A program made the position numbers and the translations under genes. Below the pieces are notes generated by a model, which was not told where the DNA came from, did not search any database, and worked only from the letters and a program-made list of their open reading frames with translations. A stretch of 25,425 nt of DNA from JAAYCB01 sp012744395 (GTDB lineage: Bacteria > Planctomycetota > Planctomycetia > Pirellulales > Thermoguttaceae), in NCBI GenBank assembly GCA_028703175.1, contig JAQVNJ010000093.1, forward strand, positions 1-25,425, given 5' to 3'. Positions 1-8,402 of the stretch are shown here, one piece after another. Positions within the stretch are counted from its first letter, which is position 1; every line of letters begins with the position of its first letter.

Positions 1-686
1 TGAATCCCAAGCCGGGGGCCGAATTCAGCGAAAGCGTGGCGCCGACCGTCACCCCGGATGTGACCGTGGAACCGCGCGAGGGGGGCGGCTACCAGGTGCG
101 GTTGGAGGACGGGCGGACTCCCACCCTGTTCATCAGCCCCTATTACCGCAAGCTGCTCCGCTCCGGGGCAAACGCCGAGACCCGCGAGTACATCAAGCGG
201 AAGGTCAATTCGGCCCAGTGGCTGATCGATTCGATCGAGCAACGCCGCAATACGCTGACTCGCGTCGCCCAGGCGATCGTGGATCACCAGGCGGAGTTTT
301 TGGACGAGGGCCCCGAGGCGATCGAGCCGCTCAAGATGCAGCAGATCGCCGACCGGGTGGGCGTGCACGTAACCACCGTCAGCCGGGCCGTCGACGACAA
401 GTGGATCCAGACCCCGCGGGGAATCTTCCCTCTCAAGCGTTTCTTCTGCGGCGGGACGGTCAGCGCCGACGGCGAGGAAGTCGCCTGGGACACCGTGCGG
501 TTGAAGCTCCAAGAGATTGTCGATGGCGAGGACAAAAGCCGCCCCTTGAGCGACGACCAGTTGGTGACCGAACTGGGCAAGCACGGGATCACCGTGGCCC
601 GGCGAACGGTGACGAAATACCGCAAGGCGATGAACATCCCCAGTTCGCGGCAGCGCCGCGACTGGTCCGCCAACAACGGCAAGTAA
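1..686 (+). CDS. rpoN: RNA polymerase sigma-54 factor, C-terminal part (5' end outside window)
   Basis: The frame is open from base 3, so the gene begins outside the window; about 227 residues are visible of a protein usually near 480. What is seen is the end of the core-binding domain, then a helix-turn-helix (LKMQQIADRVGVHVTTVSRA, coded near 331-391) that in this family reads the -12 promoter element. Near the C-terminus is the RpoN box (ARRTVTKYRKAMNIP, coded near 597-641), the family signature that contacts the -24 element. The GIFPLKRFF motif between them is also typical. Sigma-54 directs polymerase to -24/-12 promoters and needs an ATP-driven enhancer-binding activator, none of which is in this window. 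It is followed 86 bases later by manC on the same strand, not by the usual hpf/ptsN neighbours. Confidence 0.97.
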   Translation, partial: NPKPGAEFSESVAPTVTPDVTVEPREGGGYQVRLEDGRTPTLFISPYYRKLLRSGANAETREYIKRKVNSAQWLIDSIEQRRNTLTRVAQAIVDHQAEFLDEGPEAIEPLKMQQIADRVGVHVTTVSRAVDDKWIQTPRGIFPLKRFFCGGTVSADGEEVAWDTVRLKLQEIVDGEDKSRPLSDDQLVTELGKHGITVARRTVTKYRKAMNIPSSRQRRDWSANNGK

Positions 687-772
687 CCGGTTTTTGTCCC
701 GGTGCCTCGAAACGTCGAACCTGTCCACCCGCCGCCCGATCGCCGATCGCTCTTTCCCCCACGGTTTCGCCA

Positions 773-1861
773 ATGCGCTACGCAACAATCATCGCCGGCG
801 GGTCGGGAACGCGTCTCTGGCCGATGTCTCGAGCCGACCTGCCCAAACAACTGATCCCGCTGTTTTCCGGGCGATCCCTGCTGGAAATCGCCGTCGATCG
901 GCTCCAGGGTTTCATCCCCCCGGAGCGGCAGATTCTCTGCACGGGCGAGAAATACCGCCGGCAGATTCGCCGCGTCTTGCCCGAGTTTGCCGACGAGCGG
1001 ATTCTCGGCGAACCGGAAGGGCGCGACACGCTGGCCGCCGTCGGCCTGCCCGCGGCCGTGGCGATGCGCGAAGATGCTGATGCGATCATCGGCGTCTTCA
1101 CGGCCGATCACTTGATCGAACCGGTCGAGCAGTTCCAGCGGCGCGTGGAAGTGGGATACGAATTGGCCGAGAAGCACCCCAACACGCTGGTCACGTTCGG
1201 CATCGAGCCGGCCTATGCCGCCACCGGCTTCGGATACGTGGAGTTGGGCCGGCCGCTGGAAGGCTTCGACCAGGCCTACCGCGCCGTACGATTTGTCGAG
1301 AAGCCGGACGCCAGAACGGCCGAGCAATACGTCGCCTCGGGGCGCTATGCATGGAACAGCGGGATGTTTGTCTGGCGGGCGGCGACGCTGCTCGACTGCA
1401 TCGAGCGCTATAAGCCCGAGGTCCACGCCGGCCTGATGCAGATCGCCGCCGCCTGGGCCACGCCGGAGAGGCGACACGTCCTGGAGCAGGTCTATCCGCG
1501 GCTGGAAAAGATCAGCGTGGACTTTGCCGTGATGGAGCCGGCCTCGGCCGACGAGGCAGTCGCCGTGGCCACGGTCGCCATGCCGCTCCAATGGCTCGAC
1601 GTGGGAAGCTGGACCGCCTACGGAGAAATCCTTGCGGCCGATGCGGAAGGAAACCGGTTAGGGGGCGGCCGGGCGGTGCTCCTCGACTCGGCCAACAACC
1701 TCCTGGTGAGCGAAGACCCGGGCCACCTCGTCGCGGCCGTGGGCATCGAGGACCTTGTCGTCGTCCACACCCCGAGAGTGACCATGATCTGCCGGCGCGA
1801 CCAGGCTCAAAGGATCAAGGAACTCTACCAGGCCGTGGAGCAACGGGGGGAGCTTCAGTAA
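773..1861 (+). CDS. manC: mannose-1-phosphate guanylyltransferase (GDP-mannose pyrophosphorylase)
   Basis: This 362-residue enzyme is predicted to join mannose-1-phosphate and GTP into GDP-mannose, the donor for mannose-, fucose- or rhamnose-type sugars in surface polysaccharides. The nucleotide-binding loop GGSGTRLWPMSR lies at residues 9-20, FVEKP at 174-178 and WNSGMF at 194-199, all family signatures. It is a single-domain form without the isomerase domain of longer bifunctional ManC/AlgA proteins. I chose the ATG at 773 because the conserved fold begins five residues later; the same frame is open back to 218 but that part is antisense to nothing and is simply a shifted reading of rpoN. 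No strong Shine-Dalgarno is visible before it. Two common motifs are altered: GRDT instead of GRNT (83-86) and FTADH instead of a PADH-type motif (109-113). It probably supplies the polysaccharide genes on the right. Confidence 0.93.
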   Translation: MRYATIIAGGSGTRLWPMSRADLPKQLIPLFSGRSLLEIAVDRLQGFIPPERQILCTGEKYRRQIRRVLPEFADERILGEPEGRDTLAAVGLPAAVAMREDADAIIGVFTADHLIEPVEQFQRRVEVGYELAEKHPNTLVTFGIEPAYAATGFGYVELGRPLEGFDQAYRAVRFVEKPDARTAEQYVASGRYAWNSGMFVWRAATLLDCIERYKPEVHAGLMQIAAAWATPERRHVLEQVYPRLEKISVDFAVMEPASADEAVAVATVAMPLQWLDVGSWTAYGEILAADAEGNRLGGGRAVLLDSANNLLVSEDPGHLVAAVGIEDLVVVHTPRVTMICRRDQAQRIKELYQAVEQRGELQ

Positions 1862-1907
1862 CTGCGCGGCGGGCTGCGGAACTCGCCGATGCCGGTTTCA
1901 CGGCCCG

Positions 1908-3293
1908 TCAGCGATCCTTGATCGTTGGCGGCATGGAGTCATCTCCGGCAGGCGTCTGCCAAGGCGTCGCACCGCCGCGCTGTATGTGGGCGCGGAGCGC
2001 GGCGGCAAGGTCATTAAGAACCTTTTTCTGGGTCCCAGCCAGGTCCTCGTTTTCCCCCGGATCGGTCTTGAGGTTGTAGAGTTCCAGCGGGCTGTAGGGA
2101 TCGTTCTGGAGCAGTTTCCACTGGCCGCGGATCAAAGCCTCGTAGCTTTTGCCCCCGTAGCGGAGGCCGCCTTCGCGGCGGACGAAGTAAAGGTCGCGCG
2201 GCGCGTTGATGGCGCCGCCTTGAAGCACGGGGAGCAGGCTCACCGCGTCCAACTCAGCGGAGCGCTCGGCGCCGGCCGCTTCCAGGAAGGTGGGAAACAG
2301 GTCGAACACCAGGCCCGCATAATCGCTCTTCGACCCGGGCGGGACATGGCCCGGCCACCGCACCATGAACGGCACCCGCAGGCCGCCGTCGTAATGGCTC
2401 TGCTTGCCGTCGCGCCAGGGCTGGTTGCTCTGACCGTGCGGCAGAGAGCCGCCGTTGTCGGCGGTGAAAACGACCAGGGTGTTCTTGTCCAGGCCGGTCT
2501 CCGCAAGGGCGGCGAGGACGCGGCCGATGCCGTCGTCGAGGTGCTCAACGAGGGCGACGTTTTTCGCCCGCTTCTCGTCCATCCGCGGGGCGCGCTGGAC
2601 GACCCTGGCAAGCCACTCCGCCGGCGGTTCGATGGGGAAATGCGGCGCGTTGTAGGCCAGGTAGAGGAAGAACGGCTGGTCTTCGTGCTCCGCGCGCCGG
2701 CGGAGGAAGTCGGCGGCCCAAGCGGAGAACAGATCGGTGGCGTGTCCCTCCGGCGCGATCACCTGCGTGTTGCGGTGCATGTAGTTGTTGCCGTGGCGCA
2801 GGTGCGTGGTGTAGCTATCCATCATGTCGCCGAGGAATCCGTGGAAAAAATCGAATCCCCGCTCGTTCGGCGTGTTTGGCGACTCGAGCCCCAGATGCCA
2901 TTTGCCCACGACGGCCGTGTGGTACCCCGCTTTTTTCAACTCGCCGGCGAGGGTCGGCACGCGGGGGTCGAAATAGCCCCAGGAGTTTTCCGGGTGGGTG
3001 CGGATGACGCCGGGCACGCCGACGCGGTCGGCGTAGCGCCCGGTGAGCAATGCCGCGCGCGACGGCGAGCAGACGGTGCAGTTGGCCCGCATCGTGGTCA
3101 GCAGCATCCCCTCGGCCGCAATGCGGTCAATGTTGGGAGTGCGCACGTCGGACTCGTGGTACGCCGAGACATCGCCGTAGCCATGATCGTCGGCGAGGAT
3201 CAGCAGGAAGTTGGGTTTTTCCGCAGCGGCAGCGCCATGAAGGCACGCCAGCAGGGCGAGGACAGAAAGGCTGGTCAAGATCGGTGCTCTCAT
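1908..3293 (-). CDS. exported type I sulfatase (CSPSR), first of six
   Basis: This 461-residue arylsulfatase-like hydrolase should remove sulfate esters from a polysaccharide outside the cytoplasm. A hydrophobic signal peptide (about residues 1-23, ending AAAA before EKPN) is followed by the metal-binding LADDHGYGD motif with Asp35-Asp36. The signature CSPSRAALLTG starts at Cys75, the residue matured to formylglycine in active enzymes. GKWHLG and DNGG motifs complete the canonical metal and sulfate site. The ATG at 3293 was chosen because the signal peptide starts there; the frame extends to 3440 but those 49 residues overlap the upstream gene and do not look like an export signal. Only 35 bases separate it from the preceding sulfatase gene, so both are probably in one transcript. 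The natural substrate cannot be told from sequence alone. Confidence 0.93.
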   Translation of the reverse strand: MRAPILTSLSVLALLACLHGAAAAEKPNFLLILADDHGYGDVSAYHESDVRTPNIDRIAAEGMLLTTMRANCTVCSPSRAALLTGRYADRVGVPGVIRTHPENSWGYFDPRVPTLAGELKKAGYHTAVVGKWHLGLESPNTPNERGFDFFHGFLGDMMDSYTTHLRHGNNYMHRNTQVIAPEGHATDLFSAWAADFLRRRAEHEDQPFFLYLAYNAPHFPIEPPAEWLARVVQRAPRMDEKRAKNVALVEHLDDGIGRVLAALAETGLDKNTLVVFTADNGGSLPHGQSNQPWRDGKQSHYDGGLRVPFMVRWPGHVPPGSKSDYAGLVFDLFPTFLEAAGAERSAELDAVSLLPVLQGGAINAPRDLYFVRREGGLRYGGKSYEALIRGQWKLLQNDPYSPLELYNLKTDPGENEDLAGTQKKVLNDLAAALRAHIQRGGATPWQTPAGDDSMPPTIKDR

Positions 3294-3328
3294 TTTTTCA
3301 TGCGGAGATGGGGGCAGGTTCTTGAGGG

Positions 3329-4882
3329 TCAGCGCGGTTTGACTTTCTTGGTTTTCGGCTGCCGGGGAAGCGGGACCGGCGACGGGGAGAGGCCGTCGCC
3401 AGGCTGGTTCCAGAGGCGCCAGGGATCTTCCAGGCGGCACATCTCGGCTAGCAGCAGGTCCTGCATTTCCTTGAGCCTGGCGGCGTGCGCCGGATCGTCG
3501 GCAAGGTCAACCTGATGCCGTGCGGGAGCGGCGCCGGTCCGCGCGATAATCCGCGGATCATGATGCTCGGCAAGCAGTTCGTGGGGGTTGTCGGCGAGGT
3601 TGAAAAGTTGGTGCCGGCGCACCCGGCCGTCGTGCACGTCGTATTGGATGAGTTTCCAGTCCCCCTTCCTGACCGACCGCGTGCCCGGCTTCGTGCCGCC
3701 ACTGTAGACGCCGTAGAGGACGTCGCGAACAGCCGGCTGTCTGCCTTCGAGCACCGGTTTGAAACTGATGCCTTCATTGGCTTCGGGCGCTTTGATGCCC
3801 GCAAGATCGCAGACCGTGGCGAGGATGTCGAGCAAGTAGACGTTGCCTTGCACGCGGGCGCCGGGGCGGATCCCAGGGCCTTTGACGATCAACGGGACGC
3901 GCCAGGTGTGTTCGTAGAGGTTCTGTTTTCCCTGGAGGCCGTGGCGGCCGATGGCGATGCCATGGTCGGCCGTATAAAGAATGTAGGTGTTCTCGAGCTG
4001 GCCGATTGCCCGGAGTCGCTCGAGGACGCGGCCGATCTGGATGTCGATGTTCTCGCAGCAGGCGAATTCGCGTCCCAGTTCGTTGCGGATGGTGGCCTCG
4101 TCGCGCCGCTGCCATACGCCGCTGACGGCCACCTCGTCGCGGACGTTGTCGTGGCCGTGCGCGAAGGGGTGCCCCGGCAGGTAGTTCGGCGGCAGCGGCG
4201 GCTGCTTGGGGTCCGCCGGGGGGGGCGTGCCGGGATCGGCGTGGTTCACGGCGCCGTACTTGGCAAGCAGTTCGGGCTTGCCGTCGCGGGTGTCGTGGGG
4301 ATGCGAGAATCCGAAGTAGATGAGAAACGGGCGCGTGTCGCCGGAGGCCTCGCGCTGGCCGAGGTAGTCGAGCACCTGCTCGGCGTGCCAGGCGCTGCCC
4401 GACTGGTCGTCGCCGCCGCGCTTCGTCGCGTCGCGGCGGACCTGGAACAACTTGTTCGCCGCTTCGTAGCTGTTGCCGATCTTGCAGGTCCGCATCGTGG
4501 CGTAGCCCGCACGGTTGAAGACGGCCGGGAGCGTCTGCTGCTCGAGATTCGCCGGGCACTTCCCGCGTTCGATCGCGGCGGGGGCGTTCGGCAGGCGCCA
4601 GACGGTCCGCCCGCTCATGATCATGTGCCGCGAGGGGGAGCACACCGCGCCGCTGAACGAGCCCATGTGGTAGGCGCCGTCGAAGACCATCCCCTCGGCC
4701 GCCAGGCGGTCAATGTTGGGAGTCTCCAGCGGCGACTGCGGGTCGTAGACCTTCAAATCGAAGGGGGACTGGTCGTCGACGAGAATCAAGAGAAGGTTGG
4801 GACGCGTCTCCGCCGCAAGCGTGAAACCGTGCAGGCAGAAAGCCAACGAGAGCAGAACGGTGGCGCGGGTTGCCGGCAGCAT
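3329..4882 (-). CDS. exported type I sulfatase (CSPSR) with atypical lysine motif
   Basis: This 517-residue sulfatase has a signal peptide (residues 1-24), metal-binding Asp36-Asp37 in LILVDDQSPFD, and the formylglycine signature CSPSRHMIMSGRT starting at Cys81. TADHGIAIGRHG carries the late Asp-His metal ligands. The GKWHLG motif of ordinary sulfatases is replaced by TCKIGNSYEAANK, which keeps a lysine but has no adjacent histidine; this, with the Pro-rich spacer PGTPPPADPKQPPLPPNYLPG, marks a subfamily different from its neighbours. The C-terminal tail is rich in Pro and Lys (QPKTKKVKPR). The start is backed by an AGGAG nine bases before the ATG. It lies 44 bases after the preceding gene and 35 before the next sulfatase, fitting one operon. 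Substrate unknown. Confidence 0.93.
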   Translation of the reverse strand: MLPATRATVLLSLAFCLHGFTLAAETRPNLLLILVDDQSPFDLKVYDPQSPLETPNIDRLAAEGMVFDGAYHMGSFSGAVCSPSRHMIMSGRTVWRLPNAPAAIERGKCPANLEQQTLPAVFNRAGYATMRTCKIGNSYEAANKLFQVRRDATKRGGDDQSGSAWHAEQVLDYLGQREASGDTRPFLIYFGFSHPHDTRDGKPELLAKYGAVNHADPGTPPPADPKQPPLPPNYLPGHPFAHGHDNVRDEVAVSGVWQRRDEATIRNELGREFACCENIDIQIGRVLERLRAIGQLENTYILYTADHGIAIGRHGLQGKQNLYEHTWRVPLIVKGPGIRPGARVQGNVYLLDILATVCDLAGIKAPEANEGISFKPVLEGRQPAVRDVLYGVYSGGTKPGTRSVRKGDWKLIQYDVHDGRVRRHQLFNLADNPHELLAEHHDPRIIARTGAAPARHQVDLADDPAHAARLKEMQDLLLAEMCRLEDPWRLWNQPGDGLSPSPVPLPRQPKTKKVKPR

Positions 4883-4926
4883 GGGATCAGGCTCCTGTTT
4901 GGTACGAGGGACAGGGAGTTGGAGAC

Positions 4927-6396
4927 TCAGTTGGGCTGAAGGTCATGATTGCGGACCGCGCGAAGCTTTTCAATCAGCCGCGCCTGGAACTCGGCGACGA
5001 CGCCGACCTGTTCGGGCCGGGCAGCCAGGTTCGTGTACTGGTGCGGGTCGGCGGCCATGTCGAACAGTTCGATCCCTTTCGATGCGTCTTCTTCATACTG
5101 AAGATATGCCCACTTGTCGTCCCTGAGGAGAAAGCCCCGACGCATGGGGGCGACACAAAACGCCGTGTCGCGCACCCGATGTGCCGGGTCGTCGAAGACT
5201 GGGCTGATGTCCTGCCCCTGCAGCCGCTTGGGAACTTCCAGCCCGCACAGGTTTGCCACGGTGGGGTAGAGATCGATCAGTTCGACAAGCGAACGGCAGA
5301 CGGCGGGTCTTTTTCCGGGAACGCGGATGATCAGCGGCACCATGGCGGATTCGTCCCGCAAACTGACCTTGGCCCAGAAATCGTGTTCTCCCAGATGATA
5401 GCCGTGGTCGCTGGTGAAAATCACGATCGTGTTATCGGCCTCCCCGGACTGTTCCAGCGCGTCGAGCACCTGGCCCACCTGGGCGTCGAGGTAAGCGACG
5501 GACGCGTAATAGCCGCCGACGGCTTTCTTCTGGCGGCGGATGTCCATCTTCATGTTCCCGCTGGTCTTGTAGTTGATGCCGGCCTTGGGAATGTCGTCCC
5601 AATCGCCGGGAATTTTCGGCGGCAGCGGCAGCCTGGAATAGGGCAGGAACGGCTCGAAGTACTTCTTGGGGGCGACAAACGGGACGTGCGGGCGGACGAA
5701 GCCGACGGCGAGAAAGAACGGCTCGCGCGCGTGCTTCTGGATCAGCTCCACCGCTTTCGCGGCCGTCTTGCCATCGGAGTGAACCAGGTCGTCGCCTTCG
5801 GCCTCGACGACAACAAATGTATTGCCGCCGATGACCGGTTTCTTGCCGTCCGGGTTGCCTTCCAGTGTCTCGCCCTTTCCAGCCGCTCTCCATTCCGGAC
5901 CGGGACTGTTGAACTTCTCCGTCCACGATGCCGGATCGTCCGCCCCGTCTCCACCTCTCTGACCGAGCCCGTCGTCGTCATACTCGATGCCGCCCGGCAC
6001 GCCCATGTGATAAATCTTGCTGACTCGCGCGGTATAGTATCCGGCGTTTTTGAAGTGCTGGGGCCAGGTCGCGCGGTCGCCGATGGCGGGGCGCGGGCTG
6101 GTGTATCCGAGCACGCCCGTCGCATGGGGATAGTAGCCGGACAGGAACGACGCGCGCGACGGTCCGCAATACGTGGCGTTGCAGAAGGCGCGCGTGAACC
6201 GCGTCCCCTGCGCTGCCAGGCGATCGATATTCGGCGTCTGGCAAATCGGGTTGCCATAGCAGGACAAGGCGGTCGCCGTCAAGTCATCGGAGATGATGAA
6301 CAGGACATTCGGGCGGCTTGCCTCGGCCGCGGAGAGGGGTGCCGCTTCGATGGGCAGAAAACAAGCGAACAGAGCAAGCCAACCGAAAAGCTTCAT
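4927..6396 (-). CDS. exported iduronate-2-sulfatase-like sulfatase (CGPSR)
   Basis: This 489-residue sulfatase begins with a signal peptide (about residues 1-24). It shows Asp37-Asp38 in FIISDDLTATALSCYGNP, the formylglycine signature CGPSRASFLSG starting at Cys77, a KIYHMG version of the lysine-histidine motif, and SDHGYHLGEHDFW near the later metal site. The TALSCYGNP, KIYHMG and DHGYHLGEH patterns are those of the iduronate-2-sulfatase branch (IDS-like), whose human member removes the 2-sulfate of iduronate in heparan and dermatan sulfate. The bacterial substrate here is unproven. The ATG at 6396 was preferred over one at 6438, because it has an AAAGG nine bases upstream and starts the signal peptide directly. 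The gene sits 57 bases after a small exported ORF on the same strand. Confidence 0.93.
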   Translation of the reverse strand: MKLFGWLALFACFLPIEAAPLSAAEASRPNVLFIISDDLTATALSCYGNPICQTPNIDRLAAQGTRFTRAFCNATYCGPSRASFLSGYYPHATGVLGYTSPRPAIGDRATWPQHFKNAGYYTARVSKIYHMGVPGGIEYDDDGLGQRGGDGADDPASWTEKFNSPGPEWRAAGKGETLEGNPDGKKPVIGGNTFVVVEAEGDDLVHSDGKTAAKAVELIQKHAREPFFLAVGFVRPHVPFVAPKKYFEPFLPYSRLPLPPKIPGDWDDIPKAGINYKTSGNMKMDIRRQKKAVGGYYASVAYLDAQVGQVLDALEQSGEADNTIVIFTSDHGYHLGEHDFWAKVSLRDESAMVPLIIRVPGKRPAVCRSLVELIDLYPTVANLCGLEVPKRLQGQDISPVFDDPAHRVRDTAFCVAPMRRGFLLRDDKWAYLQYEEDASKGIELFDMAADPHQYTNLAARPEQVGVVAEFQARLIEKLRAVRNHDLQPN

Positions 6397-6453
6397 GATC
6401 GGGCGCCTTTCTTCGTAGCGGTATGGTGTTCCAGTCATTTTTCTGGCCGGGGT

Positions 6454-6687
6454 TCACGGCTCATGCCAGGCGGGTGTGCCGAACCAGTCGTATATTTCAT
6501 CGGTAAACGGCGGCACGATCCCCGGCGGCTCGGGGATATGGCCGCGGTCGCCGGTCTCGACGATCCAGGGAATCTTCGGTCGTGCCCCGCTTCTGGCGTT
6601 TGGCGGCCGCCCGGCCGCCCCCACATCCTGCGGCCACGGCAGGCAAACGACGCACAGAAGAGGCAGTACGCTGAGAGGGAACCTCAT
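6454..6687 (-). CDS. small exported protein of unknown function, 77 residues
   Basis: I do not recognise a family. The reading frame starts at an ATG preceded by AAGGA seven bases upstream, a good ribosome-binding site. Residues 1-25 form a plausible signal peptide (basic start, hydrophobic stretch PLSVLPLLCVVCLP, small residues near AAG). The mature part is about 50 residues, rich in Pro, Gly and Trp, and ends PPFTDEIYDWFGTPAWHEP. Codons in the second half are mostly G/C-ending, like the neighbouring real genes, and the antisense frame is less convincing. It lies between two iduronate-sulfatase-like genes on the same strand, 117 bases after one and 57 before the next, so it is probably co-transcribed. 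It could be a small accessory or structural protein of the sulfatase system, or the remnant of a larger gene. Confidence 0.6.
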   Translation of the reverse strand: MRFPLSVLPLLCVVCLPWPQDVGAAGRPPNARSGARPKIPWIVETGDRGHIPEPPGIVPPFTDEIYDWFGTPAWHEP

Positions 6688-6804
6688 GGCGTGGTCCTTG
6701 GGTATTCGTCAGCTACGGTTGCGCGCTGCGGTCCGGTTCGCGGGCAGCCAGGCGGAGAATTTCCGGCCGAGCGGCTGCGGAACCAGCCGGGCCGACCAGC
6801 CGGT

Positions 6805-8295
6805 TCACTCCGGAATCGGGTCGCTGCGCCGGACGGTCTTGCCCTCCCAGACGGCTTCGTCAGTCGACTCGTCGTAAGTCAGAACACGGTGCGCGCTGCC
6901 GGGGGCGGGCGGCACGTCGATCGCCGGCAACCACTTCTTGTGCTCCGCGATGACCGCGCTGAATTCCGGCCGCCCGGCGAGGTTCGTCCACTCCCGCGGA
7001 TCGTTCTGCATATCGTAGAGCTCCTCGCTGCCGTCGGCATAGCGGATGTAGCGCCAGCGCTCGCTGCGGACGCCGTGGTTACCCCGATTGTGGCTGGTGA
7101 TCGCCGGACGCTCGCGCTTCGCGCCGGGGTCTTTGAGCTGCGGCACGAGGCTCAGCCCCTCCAGGTCGCCGCGCGGCGGCAGCCCGCACAGCTCCACGAG
7201 CGTGGGATAGATGTCCAACAGCTCGGCGGGCTGGTTCGACCGCCCGCCGGACTTCACGCCGGGACCGGCAAATACCAGCGGCACGCGGGTGCTGCGTTCC
7301 CAGAGCGTGTTCTTGCCGGTAATCCCCTTTTCGCCCAAATGCCAGCCGTGGTCGCCCCAGACGACCACGACCGTGTTGTCCGCCAGGCCCGTCTCGTCGA
7401 GCGCCGCGAGGATCCGGCCGATCTGGGCATCGACGAAACTCGTGCAGGCGAGATAGCAGCGCACGAGGTTCCGCCACTGGTTGTTTTCTCGGACCCACAA
7501 GAGGCGCGGTTCGGGCAGTTCCCAGTGCAGGTACCAGGAGAACCGCGGCGTGTCGCCACGGTCGTCTTTCTTGACCGGGGGCAGCAGGCTGTCGTCGTCG
7601 GGATAGAGGTCGAACCAGCGCTGCGTGGCGTAGCAGGGCACGTGCGGCAAGAAGAATCCGGCAGCCAGGAAGAACGGCCGGTCTTCCGGCATCTGGCGGA
7701 GTCGTTCGATCGCCCAGCTCGCCACCCGGTAATCGCCCTTGTCCTCGTCACGGTGGGGGAACACGCCCCAGTCCATCAGCGGGTGATCGCCCATCGGCGT
7801 CGGCGGGATGAGCTTCCGCTCCGGTTTGACGCCAATGCCGCCGGCCGGCCCCCAGACGTCGAACTCCGCCGCCCGCCTCGCCGGGCCGCCGGCGCCGCCG
7901 TGGTAGACCTTCCCGCAGGTGTACGTCCTGTAGCCGTGGGCTTTGAAGTGCTGCGGGAGAGCCACGCGGTCTTTCCACGGCGCAAGATCGCGGAACCACG
8001 GGGCGAGGCCGTAGACCCCCGTGGTCGTCGGGCGGAGGCTGAGCATCAGGCTCGTGCGGGAGGGATTGCAGAGCGGCGCGTTGACGTGCGCGTTGAGAAA
8101 CGTCGTGCCGCGCGCCGCCAGGCGGTCGATGTGCGGCGTCTTCGCAAGCGGATGGCCGCCGAGGTGGCCGATCCAGTCGTTCTGATCATCGATCGCGATG
8201 AACAGAACGTTCGGCCGCGGCGGCTTGACCGGCGCCGCGTGCGCGGCGGCCAGCAACGCGACAAACAGCAGCGTGGCAAGGATGAGGCGATTCAT
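6805..8295 (-). CDS. exported iduronate-2-sulfatase-like sulfatase (CNPSR)
   Basis: This 496-residue sulfatase has a signal peptide (residues 1-21, ending AAAHA), Asp36-Asp37 in FIAIDDQNDWIGHLGGHP, and the formylglycine signature CNPSR starting at Cys76. CGKVYHGG supplies the lysine-histidine pair and WGDHGWHLGEKG the late metal ligands. The DDQNDWIG and RPTTTGVYG patterns place it in the iduronate-2-sulfatase-like branch, alongside the other copy at 4927-6396, but the two are not recent duplicates. One oddity is that the second half of the signature reads TSLMLSLRP where most relatives have a Thr-Gly or Ser-Gly pair before the Arg. The ATG at 8295 starts the signal peptide and has GGAAGA shortly upstream; a frame extension to 8448 overlaps the preceding gene and was rejected. 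Confidence 0.92.
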   Translation of the reverse strand: MNRLILATLLFVALLAAAHAAPVKPPRPNVLFIAIDDQNDWIGHLGGHPLAKTPHIDRLAARGTTFLNAHVNAPLCNPSRTSLMLSLRPTTTGVYGLAPWFRDLAPWKDRVALPQHFKAHGYRTYTCGKVYHGGAGGPARRAAEFDVWGPAGGIGVKPERKLIPPTPMGDHPLMDWGVFPHRDEDKGDYRVASWAIERLRQMPEDRPFFLAAGFFLPHVPCYATQRWFDLYPDDDSLLPPVKKDDRGDTPRFSWYLHWELPEPRLLWVRENNQWRNLVRCYLACTSFVDAQIGRILAALDETGLADNTVVVVWGDHGWHLGEKGITGKNTLWERSTRVPLVFAGPGVKSGGRSNQPAELLDIYPTLVELCGLPPRGDLEGLSLVPQLKDPGAKRERPAITSHNRGNHGVRSERWRYIRYADGSEELYDMQNDPREWTNLAGRPEFSAVIAEHKKWLPAIDVPPAPGSAHRVLTYDESTDEAVWEGKTVRRSDPIPE

Positions 8296-8402
8296 GGGTC
8301 TTCCACCGGTTGATGCGCGGCTCGGGAACGGGTTGCTGCTTTCTTTGCTTCTTGGGGGCCGGCGGGGCTTCGATCGCCCGCTCGAACTGCCGGCGGACAG
8401 GA

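Noticed and set aside
218..772. N-terminal extension of the manC frame
   Set aside because: The stretch overlaps rpoN in another frame and is Arg/Pro-rich. The conserved fold begins right after the ATG at 773.
1862..1907. Possible bidirectional terminator between manC and the last sulfatase
   Set aside because: Only a short CGGGC/GCCCG pairing with a long loop and no T-run is visible, which is too weak to annotate.
3294..3440. 49-residue extension of the first sulfatase
   Set aside because: It would place a non-hydrophobic segment before an obvious signal peptide and would overlap the preceding sulfatase gene.
6782..6805. Repeated ACCAGCCGG pair after a sulfatase gene
   Set aside because: Two nine-base copies in GC-rich DNA partly within the stop region are likely chance and have no further units.
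4870..8313. Plus-strand frame of 1147 codons antisense to three sulfatases and the small exported gene
   Set aside because: It has no family motif or signal and mirrors genes with clear catalytic motifs; long open antisense frames are expected where third codon positions are mostly G/C.
8186..8402. Frame downstream of the CRPAL sulfatase giving a Pro/Lys/Gln-rich tail (EAPPAPKKQRKQQPVPEP)
   Set aside because: I considered a frameshifted tail of that sulfatase, but the frame runs on into the next gene's signal peptide and the sulfatase already ends at a normal position.
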